64,000 bases of DNA from Algorimicrobium hallyeonense (GCF_042657385.1 NZ_JBHSLA010000001.1:248001-312000); one strand, 5' to 3'. Positions 51,184 through 61,446 are shown, counted from the stretch's first letter. Program-made: numbers and translations. The notes: generated by a model from the letters alone, not told the origin.

Positions 51184-54100
51184 ATGTTAGAAAATATCAT
51201 AAAATTCAGCTTAAAAAATAAGCTGATAATCCTATTGGGAGCTACTGCAATCATTGGTTTTGGTGTGGTTTCGTTAACCCAAATATCAATTGGCGCCGTT
51301 CCAGACATTACCAATAACCAAGTGCAGGTTATTACTACATCCCGAAATTTATCAACCCAAGATGTGGAACAATTTATTACCTATCCTGTAGAGCTTGAAA
51401 TGGCCAATTTACCTGGCGTTCAAGAAATTCGTTCCGTTTCAAAATTCGGACTTTCAGTGGTTACCATTGTATTTGATGACGATTTAGGCACCTATTTACC
51501 GCGTCAACTGATTGCTGAAAAAATTAAATCAGCTTCCGAAAAAATCCCAGAAGGTTTTGGTTCACCTGAAATGGGTCCTATAACCACCGGTTTAGGTGAA
51601 ATTTATCAATATATTTTAGATGTTAAACCTGAATTTAAAGACCAATACACCATTACCGATTTACGAAGCATTCAGGATTGGGTGGTTAAACGTCAATTAT
51701 CAGGGATTCCTGGCGTTGTAGAAGTCAATACTTGGGGTGGATTTTTAAAGCAATATGAAGTTGCTATTAATCCGCAGAAATTAACCGCCATGCATATTTC
51801 CATTTCGTCTATTTATGAAGCTCTAGAAAAGAATAACAGTGTTGCTGGTGGTGGTTATATTGAAAAGACCAATAAAGCCTATTTCATTCGTGGCGAAGGC
51901 TTGGTAACGTCCTTAAAAGACATTGAAAACATTGTCGTAAAAAATGATGGCACACCAGTTTACATTAAAGATGTAGCGAAGGTTGGTTTTGGTCATGCTA
52001 CCAGATTTGGTGCTATTACAGGAAATGGGGAAGGCGAAAAAGTACTTGGCCAAATAATGATGCTGAAAGGCGGAAATTCTAAAAAAATTATTGATGCCGT
52101 AAAGGAACGTGTAGCCAGTATTCAAAAAACACTTCCTGAAGGTGTTTATATTAATGGTTTTCTGGAACGTAGTGAGCTCATAGATAAAACAACGTTTACC
52201 GTTGCCGAAAACTTAATTCTCGGTTCACTAATTGTCATTTTTGTGGTGGTATTGCTTCTAGGAAATTGGCGTTCTGGATTAGTAGTGGCTTCGGTTATTC
52301 CGTTAAGTTTACTCTTTGCCATTTCACTCATGAATATTTTTGGCGTGGATGCCAACTTAATGAGTTTAGGCGCTATTGATTTCGGTATCATCATTGATGG
52401 AGCCGTTATTATCGTGGAGTTTATTGCCTTTCAAATTACAGCTCAAAGTGCCAAGTTGAAAACGGTTACCAAAGAAGCTATTGATAGTATTACTTTAAAA
52501 AGTGCATCAAAAATGATGAATTCGGCCATATTCGGACAGCTCATTATTCTTATCGTTTTTATTCCAATTCTATCTTTAAGTGGTATTGAAGGCAAAATGT
52601 TTAAACCTATGGCTATGACCTTTAGTTTTGCTTTAATAGGCGCCATGATTTTATGTCTAACCTATGTACCTGTCGTTTCTTCGCTCTTTTTAAAACCAAC
52701 CAATCCATCACCAAAAAACATTTCGGTTAGACTTATGAATAGCCTGACACGTTGGTATGAGCCAATTATAAATTGGGCTTTACATAGCAAGCGCGTCGTT
52801 ATTGGTTTTGCTGTTGTACTCCTTATAGTAAGTATTGGCGTTTTTAATAAAATGGGTGGCGAATTTGTTCCCACTTTAGATGAAGGTGATTTTGTTATTC
52901 AACCGGTTTTAAAAACGGGAACATCTTTGGGTAAAACCATAGAGATAACCACTAAAATTGAAAGCATTCTTCTCGAAAATTTTCCTGAAGTAGACCAAGT
53001 TGTAAGTCGTATTGGTGCCGCCGAAGTTCCTACGGATCCCATGTCCATGGAACAAAGTGATGTTATTATTAAATTACATCCGAAAAAGACTTGGGTTTCT
53101 GCTTCCAGTAAAGACGAATTAGCGCAAAAATTTAAAGAAGCATTAGCTATTATTCCTAACATGGAAATCGAGTTTACGCAGCCTATTGAAATGCGTTTTA
53201 ATGAGCTAATCACTGGTGTGCGTGCCGATGTGGCTATTAAAATTTTTGGAGACGATTTATCCATACTTGCCACCAAAGCCGAAGCCATAAAAACAGCCAT
53301 TAGTGATGTGGAAGGTGCTTCTGATATTATTGTAGAAAAGGTAGAAGGTTTACCACAAATGAGCGTGAATTATAACCGTTTTAAAATAGCGCGTTATGGT
53401 CTTAATATTGCCGATTTAAATCAAATTGTTTCCATGGGATTTGCTGGTGATGTCGTCGGACAAGTTTTTGAAGGTGAAAAACGGTTTGATTTGGCCATTC
53501 GACTCGATGAAAAGAGCCGGCAGAACTTAAGCGACTTACAGAATTTGTATGTGGATATCCCTTCAGGTGGAAAAATTCCCTTAAGCGAGTTAGCCGATAT
53601 TTCTTACACAACTGGACCAGCACAAATTTCCAGGGATGATACCAAACGACGCATTGTAATTGGTGTAAATGTTAGAAATAGAGATTTACAATCCGTTGTA
53701 AATGATATTCAAGCGCGTATTGCCTCAGATATTCAGTTACCAGTAGGATATAGTATAACGTATGGTGGTCAGTTTGAAAACCTACAAAGTGCAAAAGACC
53801 GATTATTGGTGGCCGTTCCTGTAGCGCTTGTCCTTATATTTATACTGCTCTATTTCGCTTTTAATTCTGTAAAAGATGCCTTGATGGTCTATTCCGCCAT
53901 TCCATTGGCAGCCGTTGGTGGTGTTCTGCTATTATGGTTGCGCGATTTACCGTTTAGTATTTCCGCTGGTGTTGGTTTTATAGCATTATTTGGTATTGCT
54001 GTATTAAATGGTATCGTACTTATTGAACATTTTAAAGAATTAAAATCTCAAGGTGTTACAGATATTGAAACTCGTATAAAACGTGGAACAACGGAACGTT

Positions 54101-55488
54101 TACGTCCTGTTTTGCTTACCGCATCAGCAGCAGCTTTGGGTTTCTTACCTATGGCTATTTCTACCAATGCAGGAGCCGAAGTACAACGTCCTTTAGCCAC
54201 AGTTGTTATTGGTGGTTTAGTAACAGCTACTATTCTAACACTAGTAGTTCTCCCTGTTTTATACGCTTGGATTGAAGAAAAGAAAACACTAAAAATGAAG
54301 AAAAATCATATAACAACGCTAATCATTCTGTTCATTTCGTGGACCGGTTTTGCTCAGCAGAAACCACTGAACATTCAAGAAACTTATGAATTAGCTCTGA
54401 AAACCAATGCACAAATTAAAGCATCAGGTCTTCAAGCAGACGAAGTAGATGCGCGTATTTCAAGTGCCTTCGACTTTGATAAAACAGCTATTTATTATAG
54501 CTATGACCAAAGTAATTTAGGCGCAAATAATGAGCCGTTGAATGTGTTTGGTGTATCGCAAGACTTTTTATTTCCTACTCGGTATTTTGCCGAAAAACGC
54601 TTTAATCAAGCAGTTTATAGCTTGAAAATTTCTGAAAACAACATCCAACGTTTACAACTTAAACGTGATGTGTATGCTAGTTTCTACGCATTAAGTTACG
54701 CTAAAAATAAAGCGAAAACCTATGAATATTTAGATAGTTTGTACACCAAATTTGCTGAAAATGCGAAAAGGCGTTTTGAATTAGGTGAAACTAATTATTT
54801 GGAAATGCTAACTGCTGAATCCAAAGAAAAACAAATGGAAACGCGATTCCTTCAGGCGCAGCAAGAAGTTTTAGTGCAAATGGAACAACTAAAAAAAGTG
54901 GTTCAGATGGATACTTTGCATATCGTTAGTGAACCACTAGAAAAATTGACATTAACAGCACTCTCAGTTTCTGAAGATAATCCTGCATTGCTTTATTTTG
55001 AAGAATCTAAAAATTACTTTCAAGCTTTAAAAAATAAAGAAAAGCAGGCTTTATTACCTGATATTTCGGCCGAGTATTTCGTTGGCTCCAACAGTGGTTT
55101 AAACTCCAACATTCAAGGGTATCAAATAGGATTAAAGATTCCGTTATTTTTCTCTGGAAATGCTGCACGCATTAAGGCGTCTAAAATTGCTGAAGGCGTG
55201 GTAAACATGCAGGAGGTCGATTATAAAATTAAACTTAAAGGAGAATACCAACGTCTTTTAGCGCAATTGGAACAGCATCAAGCTGCTATTTCCTATTATG
55301 AAACTCAAGGCAGTAATTTGCAGGAAGAAATTATAAAAACGGCCAACCGAACCTTTAAAGAAGGTGAAATCGATTTCTTTCAGTACATCCAAAGTATTGA
55401 AACCGCCAAGGACATGGAGTTGGAATACTTAAACAATTTAAACAGTTACAATCAAACTATAATCACGTTAAATCATTTAACTTTATAA
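51184..55488 (+). CDS. CzcA/CusA-type heavy-metal RND pump fused to a TolC-like outer-membrane factor
   Basis: A 1434-residue fusion. Residues 1-1030 are a full heavy-metal RND transporter with the start LENIIKFSLKNKLIILLGATA, twelve expected helices and the proton-relay motif DFGIIIDGA at 399-407 in helix 4, typical of pumps for divalent cations. After the last helix and a short KKTLK linker, residue Met1038 (base 54295) begins MKKNHITTLIILFISWTGFA, which has all features of a cleavable signal peptide. About 375 residues of TolC-like helical repeats follow (LNIQETYELALKTNAQIKAS, AKRRFELGETNYLEMLTAE, FKEGEIDFFQYIQSIETA). No stop interrupts the frame. The adaptor gene follows after five bases. 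Confidence 0.93.
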   Translation: MLENIIKFSLKNKLIILLGATAIIGFGVVSLTQISIGAVPDITNNQVQVITTSRNLSTQDVEQFITYPVELEMANLPGVQEIRSVSKFGLSVVTIVFDDDLGTYLPRQLIAEKIKSASEKIPEGFGSPEMGPITTGLGEIYQYILDVKPEFKDQYTITDLRSIQDWVVKRQLSGIPGVVEVNTWGGFLKQYEVAINPQKLTAMHISISSIYEALEKNNSVAGGGYIEKTNKAYFIRGEGLVTSLKDIENIVVKNDGTPVYIKDVAKVGFGHATRFGAITGNGEGEKVLGQIMMLKGGNSKKIIDAVKERVASIQKTLPEGVYINGFLERSELIDKTTFTVAENLILGSLIVIFVVVLLLGNWRSGLVVASVIPLSLLFAISLMNIFGVDANLMSLGAIDFGIIIDGAVIIVEFIAFQITAQSAKLKTVTKEAIDSITLKSASKMMNSAIFGQLIILIVFIPILSLSGIEGKMFKPMAMTFSFALIGAMILCLTYVPVVSSLFLKPTNPSPKNISVRLMNSLTRWYEPIINWALHSKRVVIGFAVVLLIVSIGVFNKMGGEFVPTLDEGDFVIQPVLKTGTSLGKTIEITTKIESILLENFPEVDQVVSRIGAAEVPTDPMSMEQSDVIIKLHPKKTWVSASSKDELAQKFKEALAIIPNMEIEFTQPIEMRFNELITGVRADVAIKIFGDDLSILATKAEAIKTAISDVEGASDIIVEKVEGLPQMSVNYNRFKIARYGLNIADLNQIVSMGFAGDVVGQVFEGEKRFDLAIRLDEKSRQNLSDLQNLYVDIPSGGKIPLSELADISYTTGPAQISRDDTKRRIVIGVNVRNRDLQSVVNDIQARIASDIQLPVGYSITYGGQFENLQSAKDRLLVAVPVALVLIFILLYFAFNSVKDALMVYSAIPLAAVGGVLLLWLRDLPFSISAGVGFIALFGIAVLNGIVLIEHFKELKSQGVTDIETRIKRGTTERLRPVLLTASAAALGFLPMAISTNAGAEVQRPLATVVIGGLVTATILTLVVLPVLYAWIEEKKTLKMKKNHITTLIILFISWTGFAQQKPLNIQETYELALKTNAQIKASGLQADEVDARISSAFDFDKTAIYYSYDQSNLGANNEPLNVFGVSQDFLFPTRYFAEKRFNQAVYSLKISENNIQRLQLKRDVYASFYALSYAKNKAKTYEYLDSLYTKFAENAKRRFELGETNYLEMLTAESKEKQMETRFLQAQQEVLVQMEQLKKVVQMDTLHIVSEPLEKLTLTALSVSEDNPALLYFEESKNYFQALKNKEKQALLPDISAEYFVGSNSGLNSNIQGYQIGLKIPLFFSGNAARIKASKIAEGVVNMQEVDYKIKLKGEYQRLLAQLEQHQAAISYYETQGSNLQEEIIKTANRTFKEGEIDFFQYIQSIETAKDMELEYLNNLNSYNQTIITLNHLTL

Positions 55489-55493
55489 TATTA

Positions 55494-56645
55494 ATGAACA
55501 TGAAACATATATATATACTACTTTTTTCAGCACTATTTATAGCTTGTGGCAATAGCGAAAATGAAACCACAGACATTATAGAATCCGTTTCTCATGAGGA
55601 CGAAATAAAACTTTCAGAAGCCCAATTTAATAGCGAATCCATGGTATTGGGAACGTTATCTGAACGCACATTTGATGAAACCGTAACTATAAATGGAACT
55701 ATTGATGTACCACCTCATAATAAATCACGAGTCACCACGTATATGGCTGGCTATATTGTTAAAACACCTTTATTGGTAGGCGATCAGGTTAAAAAAGGGC
55801 AACTTTTGGTAACATTAGAAAACACGGAGTACATTGAGCTACAACAGCAGTTTTTAGAAATCGCCGAACAGTTAAACTATTTGAAAAATGAATATACGCG
55901 TCAGAAAACACTATTCGATGAAAATATTACTTCGGAAAAAAACTATTTAAAAGCTGAAAGTATGTACAAAAGCAATTTAGCTTTTTACAATGGAATAGAA
56001 AAAAAGTTACAGATGTTGAACATCAATCCGAAATCCGTTTTAGCCGGAAATATGTCGTCCACTATCAATATTTACGCTCCAATAAGTGGCCATGTAACCA
56101 AAGTAAATGTCAGCAATGGCACCTTTGTTTCGGCAAGCGATGAAATCATGGAAATTGTAGATGTAGATCATATTCATTTAGAACTTTCGGTATTTGAAAA
56201 GGATATTATGAAAATAAAGAAAGGTCAGGAAATCACCTTTACTATTCCCGAAGCCTCGGAAAAAACCTATAATGCGGATGTCCACTTGGTTGGAACTACT
56301 ATAGATGATGCAACTAGACGTGTTCAAGTTCACGGACACATCGATGATGTGGAAGGAAACTTTATAATTGGTATGTTTGTGGAAGCTCAAATTCATATCA
56401 ATGAAGTAAGCGCTTTGGCCTTGCCACATGAAGCGGTCATCCAGTTAAATGACAATTATTATGTACTGGTTTTAGAAGAAAAAACAACAAATGGTTATGT
56501 CTTTGAAAAAACAGAGGTACAAATAGGTAAGCAAACCGAGGATTTTATGGAGATTTTAAATCCTGAAACCCTATTAGAGAAACAAATAATAACGCACGGA
56601 ACCTCTATGCTTCTCAATGAAAGCGAAGGTGGACACAGTCATTAA
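55494..56645 (+). CDS. RND efflux periplasmic adaptor lipoprotein
   Basis: A 383-residue membrane-fusion protein with lipobox LFIACGN (Cys18). It has the adaptor plan: a beta-barrel and lipoyl half (YIVKTPLLVGDQVKKGQLLVTLEN), a helical hairpin at about 115-180 (LQQQFLEIAEQLNYLKNEYTRQ), the second lipoyl half (IYAPISGHVTKVNVSNGTFV) and a C-terminal domain with LPHEAVIQLNDNYYV. It would bridge the RND pump to the TolC-like part. The extreme C-terminus GGHSH may bind metal. Spacing of five bases after the pump and ten before the ATPase shows one operon. An ATG six bases on is an alternative start. Confidence 0.92.
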   Translation: MNMKHIYILLFSALFIACGNSENETTDIIESVSHEDEIKLSEAQFNSESMVLGTLSERTFDETVTINGTIDVPPHNKSRVTTYMAGYIVKTPLLVGDQVKKGQLLVTLENTEYIELQQQFLEIAEQLNYLKNEYTRQKTLFDENITSEKNYLKAESMYKSNLAFYNGIEKKLQMLNINPKSVLAGNMSSTINIYAPISGHVTKVNVSNGTFVSASDEIMEIVDVDHIHLELSVFEKDIMKIKKGQEITFTIPEASEKTYNADVHLVGTTIDDATRRVQVHGHIDDVEGNFIIGMFVEAQIHINEVSALALPHEAVIQLNDNYYVLVLEEKTTNGYVFEKTEVQIGKQTEDFMEILNPETLLEKQIITHGTSMLLNESEGGHSH

Positions 56646-56655
56646 TTAAAACACT

Positions 56656-58620
56656 ATGGCAGATAAACACAACCATCAGCATACCCAAGCTATTTTTGGC
56701 AAAAACACGGAGTTATACTTTTCAATGTTGTCCGGTTTGTTTCTGGCAATTGGATTTAGCTTGGATACATGGGCTAATTTAGAAACCTATTTACATCTAA
56801 TTTGTTATATAATATCTTACGGTTTTGGTGGCTATTTCATTACGCAAGAAGCTATTCAAAAAATTGGCAAAGGTCTTTTTGAAATTGATTTTCTAATGAT
56901 TGTCGCAGCTATAGGTGCTGCTTATATTGGAAGTTGGGCAGAAGGTTCGCTTTTATTATTCCTATTTAGTTTAGGACATGCTCTCGAGCATTACGCCATG
57001 AACAAAGCCGAAAAATCTATAAAGGCTTTAGGAAATTTATCAGCGAAAACCGCTTTGTTAAAGAATGGAAATTCATTAAAAGAAATTCCCATTGAAGATT
57101 TAGAAATAGGCGACACTATTGTTGTGCAACCACATACTAAAATTGCAGCCGATGGTGTTATCATTAAAGGTATCAGCAGCATAAACCAAGCACCAATTAC
57201 TGGCGAAAGCATGCCAGTTGATAAAAGTCCCTTTCCAAGGGATCAAGAAATACCCAACTTTTCTGATATCGATAAAAGTCACATCGTTTTTTCTGGAACC
57301 ATAAATGGCGATAGCGCATTAGAAGTTCACGTGCTAAAACTAACAAAGGATTCTACTGTTTCTCGACTCATTAGTTTGGTGAATGATGTAGAAACGCAGA
57401 AATCGCCAACACAAAGGCGCACCAAAAAATTCGAAAAAATATATGTGCCAATCGTTATTCTTTTAGTGACTGTTTTATGTTTTGCATTTTTAGTAATTGA
57501 TGAATCTTTTGAAACCAGTTTATATCGTGCCATTACGGTATTGGTAGCTGCCAGTCCTTGTGCTTTAGCCATTTCAACACCAAGTGCCGTTTTAAGTGGT
57601 ATTGCACGCGCGGCCCAACGAGGCGTTTTAATAAAAGGTGGTAAAGCATTGGAGGATTTAGGAAGTGTTACAACCATTGCTTTTGATAAAACGGGGACAT
57701 TAACCGAAGGTAAGCCGAGTTTAAAACAGGTGGTTGCTTTTAATGATTTTGACAAAAAAGAATTGCTACAATTACTTTATGAAGTGGAACGCTTGAGTAA
57801 TCATCCATTAGCAAAAGCAATTGCAAAAGCTATAAAAGAACAAGAGCAATTAGCAGCTGCTAATTTAGCCTCTAACATTAGTGCTATTCAAGGGAAAGGT
57901 ATTGAAGCCCTTTATAAAAACCAACCAGTTTACATTGGTAATACCCGTTTAATGACCGATCAGCAATTTACCATTCCTAAAGCCGTTGAAATGCAATTTA
58001 ATCAACAGTTGGAAGCTGGCGAAACCGTGATGCTTGTTGGTTATCAAAATCAGATCATTGGTTTAGTAAGTGTTATGGATGTTCCAAGAAAAACGGCAGC
58101 AAACACCCTACTTCGGCTTAAAAAAATTGGCATTAAAAATATGATTATGCTTACTGGTGATCATGAAAGTGTTGGAAAAGCCATTGCCAAACAAATTGGC
58201 TTGACTGAAAGTCGCGGTAATTTATTGCCTGAAGATAAGGTAGATGCCATGCGTTTATTAATAGAACGCGATGGGAAAGTCGCCATGGTTGGCGATGGTG
58301 TAAACGACGCACCCGCTATGGCATTAAGTACAGTAAGTATTGCTATGGGAGCAGCCGGAAGCGATGTCGCTCTAGAAACAGCTGATGTGGCTTTAATGTC
58401 CGACAAATTAGAAATGTTACCCTTTGCTATTGGATTAAGTCGTGCGTCCAAACGTATTATAAATCAAAATATTTTTATCAGTTTGGGTGTGGTTGCCATT
58501 CTGGTGCCAGTAACCATATTAGGACTAACCAATATTGGACTTGCGGTATTATTTCATGAAGGCTCTACGGTTGTGGTTGTTATAAATGCCTTGCGTTTGT
58601 TGGCTTATAAGGAGGATTAA
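56656..58620 (+). CDS. P1B-4 type heavy-metal ATPase (Co/Zn/Fe-type)
   Basis: A 654-residue P-type ATPase that exports metal from the cytoplasm, feeding the RND complex. It has TGESMP, the phosphorylation motif DKTGT (Asp344), MLTGDH and GDGVNDAPAM. The membrane metal site is SPC at 300-302, not the CPC of copper or CPC-type zinc pumps, and the last helix holds HEGST at 634-638. This pair is the signature of the P1B-4 group, linked with cobalt, ferrous iron and zinc. There is no N-terminal HMA domain; instead the start MADKHNHQHTQ is His-rich. It is the last gene of the operon. Confidence 0.93.
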   Translation: MADKHNHQHTQAIFGKNTELYFSMLSGLFLAIGFSLDTWANLETYLHLICYIISYGFGGYFITQEAIQKIGKGLFEIDFLMIVAAIGAAYIGSWAEGSLLLFLFSLGHALEHYAMNKAEKSIKALGNLSAKTALLKNGNSLKEIPIEDLEIGDTIVVQPHTKIAADGVIIKGISSINQAPITGESMPVDKSPFPRDQEIPNFSDIDKSHIVFSGTINGDSALEVHVLKLTKDSTVSRLISLVNDVETQKSPTQRRTKKFEKIYVPIVILLVTVLCFAFLVIDESFETSLYRAITVLVAASPCALAISTPSAVLSGIARAAQRGVLIKGGKALEDLGSVTTIAFDKTGTLTEGKPSLKQVVAFNDFDKKELLQLLYEVERLSNHPLAKAIAKAIKEQEQLAAANLASNISAIQGKGIEALYKNQPVYIGNTRLMTDQQFTIPKAVEMQFNQQLEAGETVMLVGYQNQIIGLVSVMDVPRKTAANTLLRLKKIGIKNMIMLTGDHESVGKAIAKQIGLTESRGNLLPEDKVDAMRLLIERDGKVAMVGDGVNDAPAMALSTVSIAMGAAGSDVALETADVALMSDKLEMLPFAIGLSRASKRIINQNIFISLGVVAILVPVTILGLTNIGLAVLFHEGSTVVVVINALRLLAYKED

Positions 58621-58627
58621 ATGTGTA

Positions 58628-59713
58628 CTAATCTTTATAATATTTTATTTTACGTGTCCAAATATATAGGGGTTCATCGTTTACTATTTTGGTAATGGCA
58701 GTCCAGTTTCCTTTTTTGTCGAATTTGTATTTGTAGTTAATATTATAAACTTCATCTACAATTGATTTTACGATAAAGTTATCTGAATTATAAAAAATTT
58801 GAATCGATTTGTTGCGCAAAGAATCCATTGAGCGAAGCTGTCTTTGATAAACTATAAAACCACTTTTATTGTATTCAAATAACGTACGATTGTGTTTTGA
58901 TGAGTCATTAGGATATGGATAAACGATTTCTTCAACTAACCTGTTTTCATTATCATATTTGAAAGCATATTTTGAATAGACACGATCTTCCGAGGTATTA
59001 TAATTTAACTGATGTGTTTTATTCCCGTTTTTATCATAATCAAACTTTTTCAATATAGAAATTGATTTAGTAGTATGAATTTCAGTATTATCCTCATTTA
59101 TCCAATTAGGAGTATAATTTTTAATTATTCTAACAACGTTTCCATTTTGATCCAGCACATTTTCAATAGAATTTGGCTCACCATCTTCATCTATACTTAT
59201 GGTCTTAATAACTATACCATTAACATTTCTAATATAATACCAATGCACAAATTCATTTGGTTCCCAACTATTGTAATAACTGGATGCAATTAATTTTCCT
59301 TTCTTATTATAATGCAACTTTCTAACACTGTATTCATCATCAAAATAGACTTCTTTCTCCTCAATTAGGTTTTTATTATTATCGTATTTAAAATAAAAGC
59401 GTCTTTCAGTGACACCAGATATATCAAACCACTCCTCATATATTTTTAAACCATCTGTGTTGAATTCTCTAGAGCAATTAATATGACTCTCATGCATATT
59501 TCTTAAAAAATTTGACAAGCTTTTACTTCTATAAATAGATGTGTTTCTGAAAATATTTCCATAATTCTCATTGGATTTTTTTAACATTTTTCTATTTACT
59601 AATTGAATATCTTCCCTAACAGATTTAGGATTACCATAAATGGTATCCATATTTTGTTGAGAATAGCTAGAAACAAAAAATAAAATAAAAACAATTGTGT
59701 AAAAAAACTTCAT
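58628..59713 (-). CDS. Exported protein with YD-like repeats, unknown function
   Basis: A 361-residue protein with a signal peptide (MKFFYTIVFILFFVSSYSQQ). The mature part has at least six units of the form aromatic-D/N-x-N/K-G-N/K followed by hydrophobic strands: FKYDNNKNLIEEKEV, LHYNKKGKLIASSY, FDYDKNGNKTHQLNY, FKYDNENRLVEEI, FEYNKSGFIVYQ and YKFDKKGNWTAI. These recall RHS/YD repeats or the YwqK type. It is more AT-rich than its neighbours and may be a later arrival. It converges with the ATPase gene eight bases away. The frame opens at 59809, but the ATG at 59713 carries the signal peptide. Confidence 0.65.
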   Translation of the reverse strand: MKFFYTIVFILFFVSSYSQQNMDTIYGNPKSVREDIQLVNRKMLKKSNENYGNIFRNTSIYRSKSLSNFLRNMHESHINCSREFNTDGLKIYEEWFDISGVTERRFYFKYDNNKNLIEEKEVYFDDEYSVRKLHYNKKGKLIASSYYNSWEPNEFVHWYYIRNVNGIVIKTISIDEDGEPNSIENVLDQNGNVVRIIKNYTPNWINEDNTEIHTTKSISILKKFDYDKNGNKTHQLNYNTSEDRVYSKYAFKYDNENRLVEEIVYPYPNDSSKHNRTLFEYNKSGFIVYQRQLRSMDSLRNKSIQIFYNSDNFIVKSIVDEVYNINYKYKFDKKGNWTAITKIVNDEPLYIWTRKIKYYKD

Positions 59714-59807
59714 AAAAGCAAATATCGGTTTGATGTTGAAATATCTAAAATTCATAAAATTATAAAAAACAATAATGCGTGAACACCGCTTTTGGGTTAG
59801 TGAAAAC

Positions 59808-59840
59808 AAAAACTCCCAAGCAAAATGCTTGGGAGTTTTT
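59808..59840 (-). terminator. Terminator of glyS
   Basis: Perfect AAAACTCCCAAGCA / TGCTTGGGAGTTTT with a T-rich minus-strand flank. A second hairpin, ACACCTGT/ACAGGTGT at 59869-59888, lies between it and the glyS stop. Confidence 0.82.
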
Positions 59841-59891
59841 AAAGTTCGTTATTTAAAATACTTTAAAGACACCTGTTTTTACAGGTGTTGG

Positions 59892-61433
59892 TTACATTTT
59901 CATTAACCACTCTTTAACGTCTACTTCTTTTTTAATAATATCGCGTAAATCGGAAATCTTAACACGACTTTGCTCCATAGTATCCCGATGACGAATAGTT
60001 ACCGTTTGGTCCTCCAACGTGTCATGGTCTACTGTAATACAAAATGGAGTACCGTTGGCATCTTGACGTCTGTAGCGGCGTCCTACAGCATCTTTTTCGT
60101 CATAATCCATATTGAAATCCCATTTCAAATCATCAAAAATTTGACGCGCAATTTCTGGTAAACCATCTTTCTTCACCAATGGTAAAATAGCTGCTTTTAC
60201 CGGCGCTAAAACTGCTGGTAATTTTAAAACGGTTCGGGTTGTGTTGTTTTCTAGTTCTTCTTCAACTAAAGAATTGGAGAATACCGCTAAAAACATACGG
60301 TCTAAACCAATGGATGTTTCTAAAACGTATGGTGTATAACTCGCATTATCTTCATGATCAAAATACTGTAATTTTTTACCTGAAAATTCTTCGTGTTGTT
60401 TTAAATCGAAATCCGTACGAGAGTGAATACCTTCCAATTCTTTAAATCCGAAAGGGAATTTAAATTCAATATCCGTTGCAGCATCCGCATAATGCGCTAA
60501 TTTTTCATGATCGTGAAAACGGTAGTTATCGGCTCCCATACCTAATGACAAATGCCATTTCATACGTGTTTCTTTCCAGTACTCAAACCATTCCATTTGT
60601 GTTCCTGGCTTAATGAAAAATTGCATTTCCATTTGTTCAAATTCACGCATTCTAAAAATGAATTGCCTTGCTACAATTTCATTTCTAAACGCTTTTCCAG
60701 TTTGGGCAATTCCAAACGGAATTTTCATACGACCCGATTTTTGAACATTTAAAAAGTTGACAAAAATTCCTTGTGCCGTTTCAGGACGTAAATATAAATC
60801 CATAGCATGTTCTGCCGATGCACCAAGTTTAGTTCCAAACATCAGATTAAATTGCTTAACGTCTGTCCAGTTTTTAGAACCTGTAAGTGGATCCGCAATT
60901 TCCAATTCTTCAATTAGTGCTTTAACATCTACCAAATCTTCAGCTTCTAAAGACTTCCCCATTCGCGTTAAAATGGTCTGAATCTTTTCAAAATAACCAA
61001 CTACTCTTGGATTGGTACTTATAAATTCTTCTTTATTAAAAGCATCACCAAAGCGTTTTTCAGCTTTTGCAACTTCTTTATCTATTTTTGATTCAATTTT
61101 TGCGCAATAATCTTCAATTAAAACATCGGCACGATAGCGTTTTTTAGAATCTTTGTTATCTATTAACGGATCATTAAACGCATCTACGTGTCCAGAGGCT
61201 TTCCATGTGGTTGGATGCATAAAAATGGAGGCGTCTATACCTACAATATTATCATGCATTTGTACCATGGCTTTCCACCAGTATTCGCGGATGTTCTTTT
61301 TAAGTTCTGCGCCATTTTGTGCGTAATCGTATACTGCACTTAGTCCGTCGTAGATTTCACTACTTTGGAATACGTAACCATACTCTTTTGCGTGAGAGAT
61401 TACTTTCTTGAATTGATCGTCATTGTTTGCCAT
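59892..61433 (-). CDS. glyS: Glycyl-tRNA synthetase (dimeric type)
   Basis: A 513-residue class II synthetase that charges tRNA-Gly. It is the single-chain alpha2 type: VISHAKEYGYVFQSSEIYDG at the start, LRPETAQGIFVNF (motif 2 region), FRNEIVARQFIFRMREFEQME, SIGLDRMFLAVF-type motif 3, and the anticodon-binding domain with RYRRQDANGTPFCITVDHD. It is a single gene between two hairpins. A TATTTTTG box at 61438-61445 would start transcription almost at the ATG. Confidence 0.96.
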   Translation of the reverse strand: MANNDDQFKKVISHAKEYGYVFQSSEIYDGLSAVYDYAQNGAELKKNIREYWWKAMVQMHDNIVGIDASIFMHPTTWKASGHVDAFNDPLIDNKDSKKRYRADVLIEDYCAKIESKIDKEVAKAEKRFGDAFNKEEFISTNPRVVGYFEKIQTILTRMGKSLEAEDLVDVKALIEELEIADPLTGSKNWTDVKQFNLMFGTKLGASAEHAMDLYLRPETAQGIFVNFLNVQKSGRMKIPFGIAQTGKAFRNEIVARQFIFRMREFEQMEMQFFIKPGTQMEWFEYWKETRMKWHLSLGMGADNYRFHDHEKLAHYADAATDIEFKFPFGFKELEGIHSRTDFDLKQHEEFSGKKLQYFDHEDNASYTPYVLETSIGLDRMFLAVFSNSLVEEELENNTTRTVLKLPAVLAPVKAAILPLVKKDGLPEIARQIFDDLKWDFNMDYDEKDAVGRRYRRQDANGTPFCITVDHDTLEDQTVTIRHRDTMEQSRVKISDLRDIIKKEVDVKEWLMKM

Positions 61434-61446
61434 AGTGCAAAAATAG

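Noticed and set aside
54280..54300. A frameshift or lost stop between the RND pump and TolC.
   Set aside because: The frame is continuous, codon use is even on both sides, and such fusions recur in flavobacteria, so a sequencing error is unlikely.
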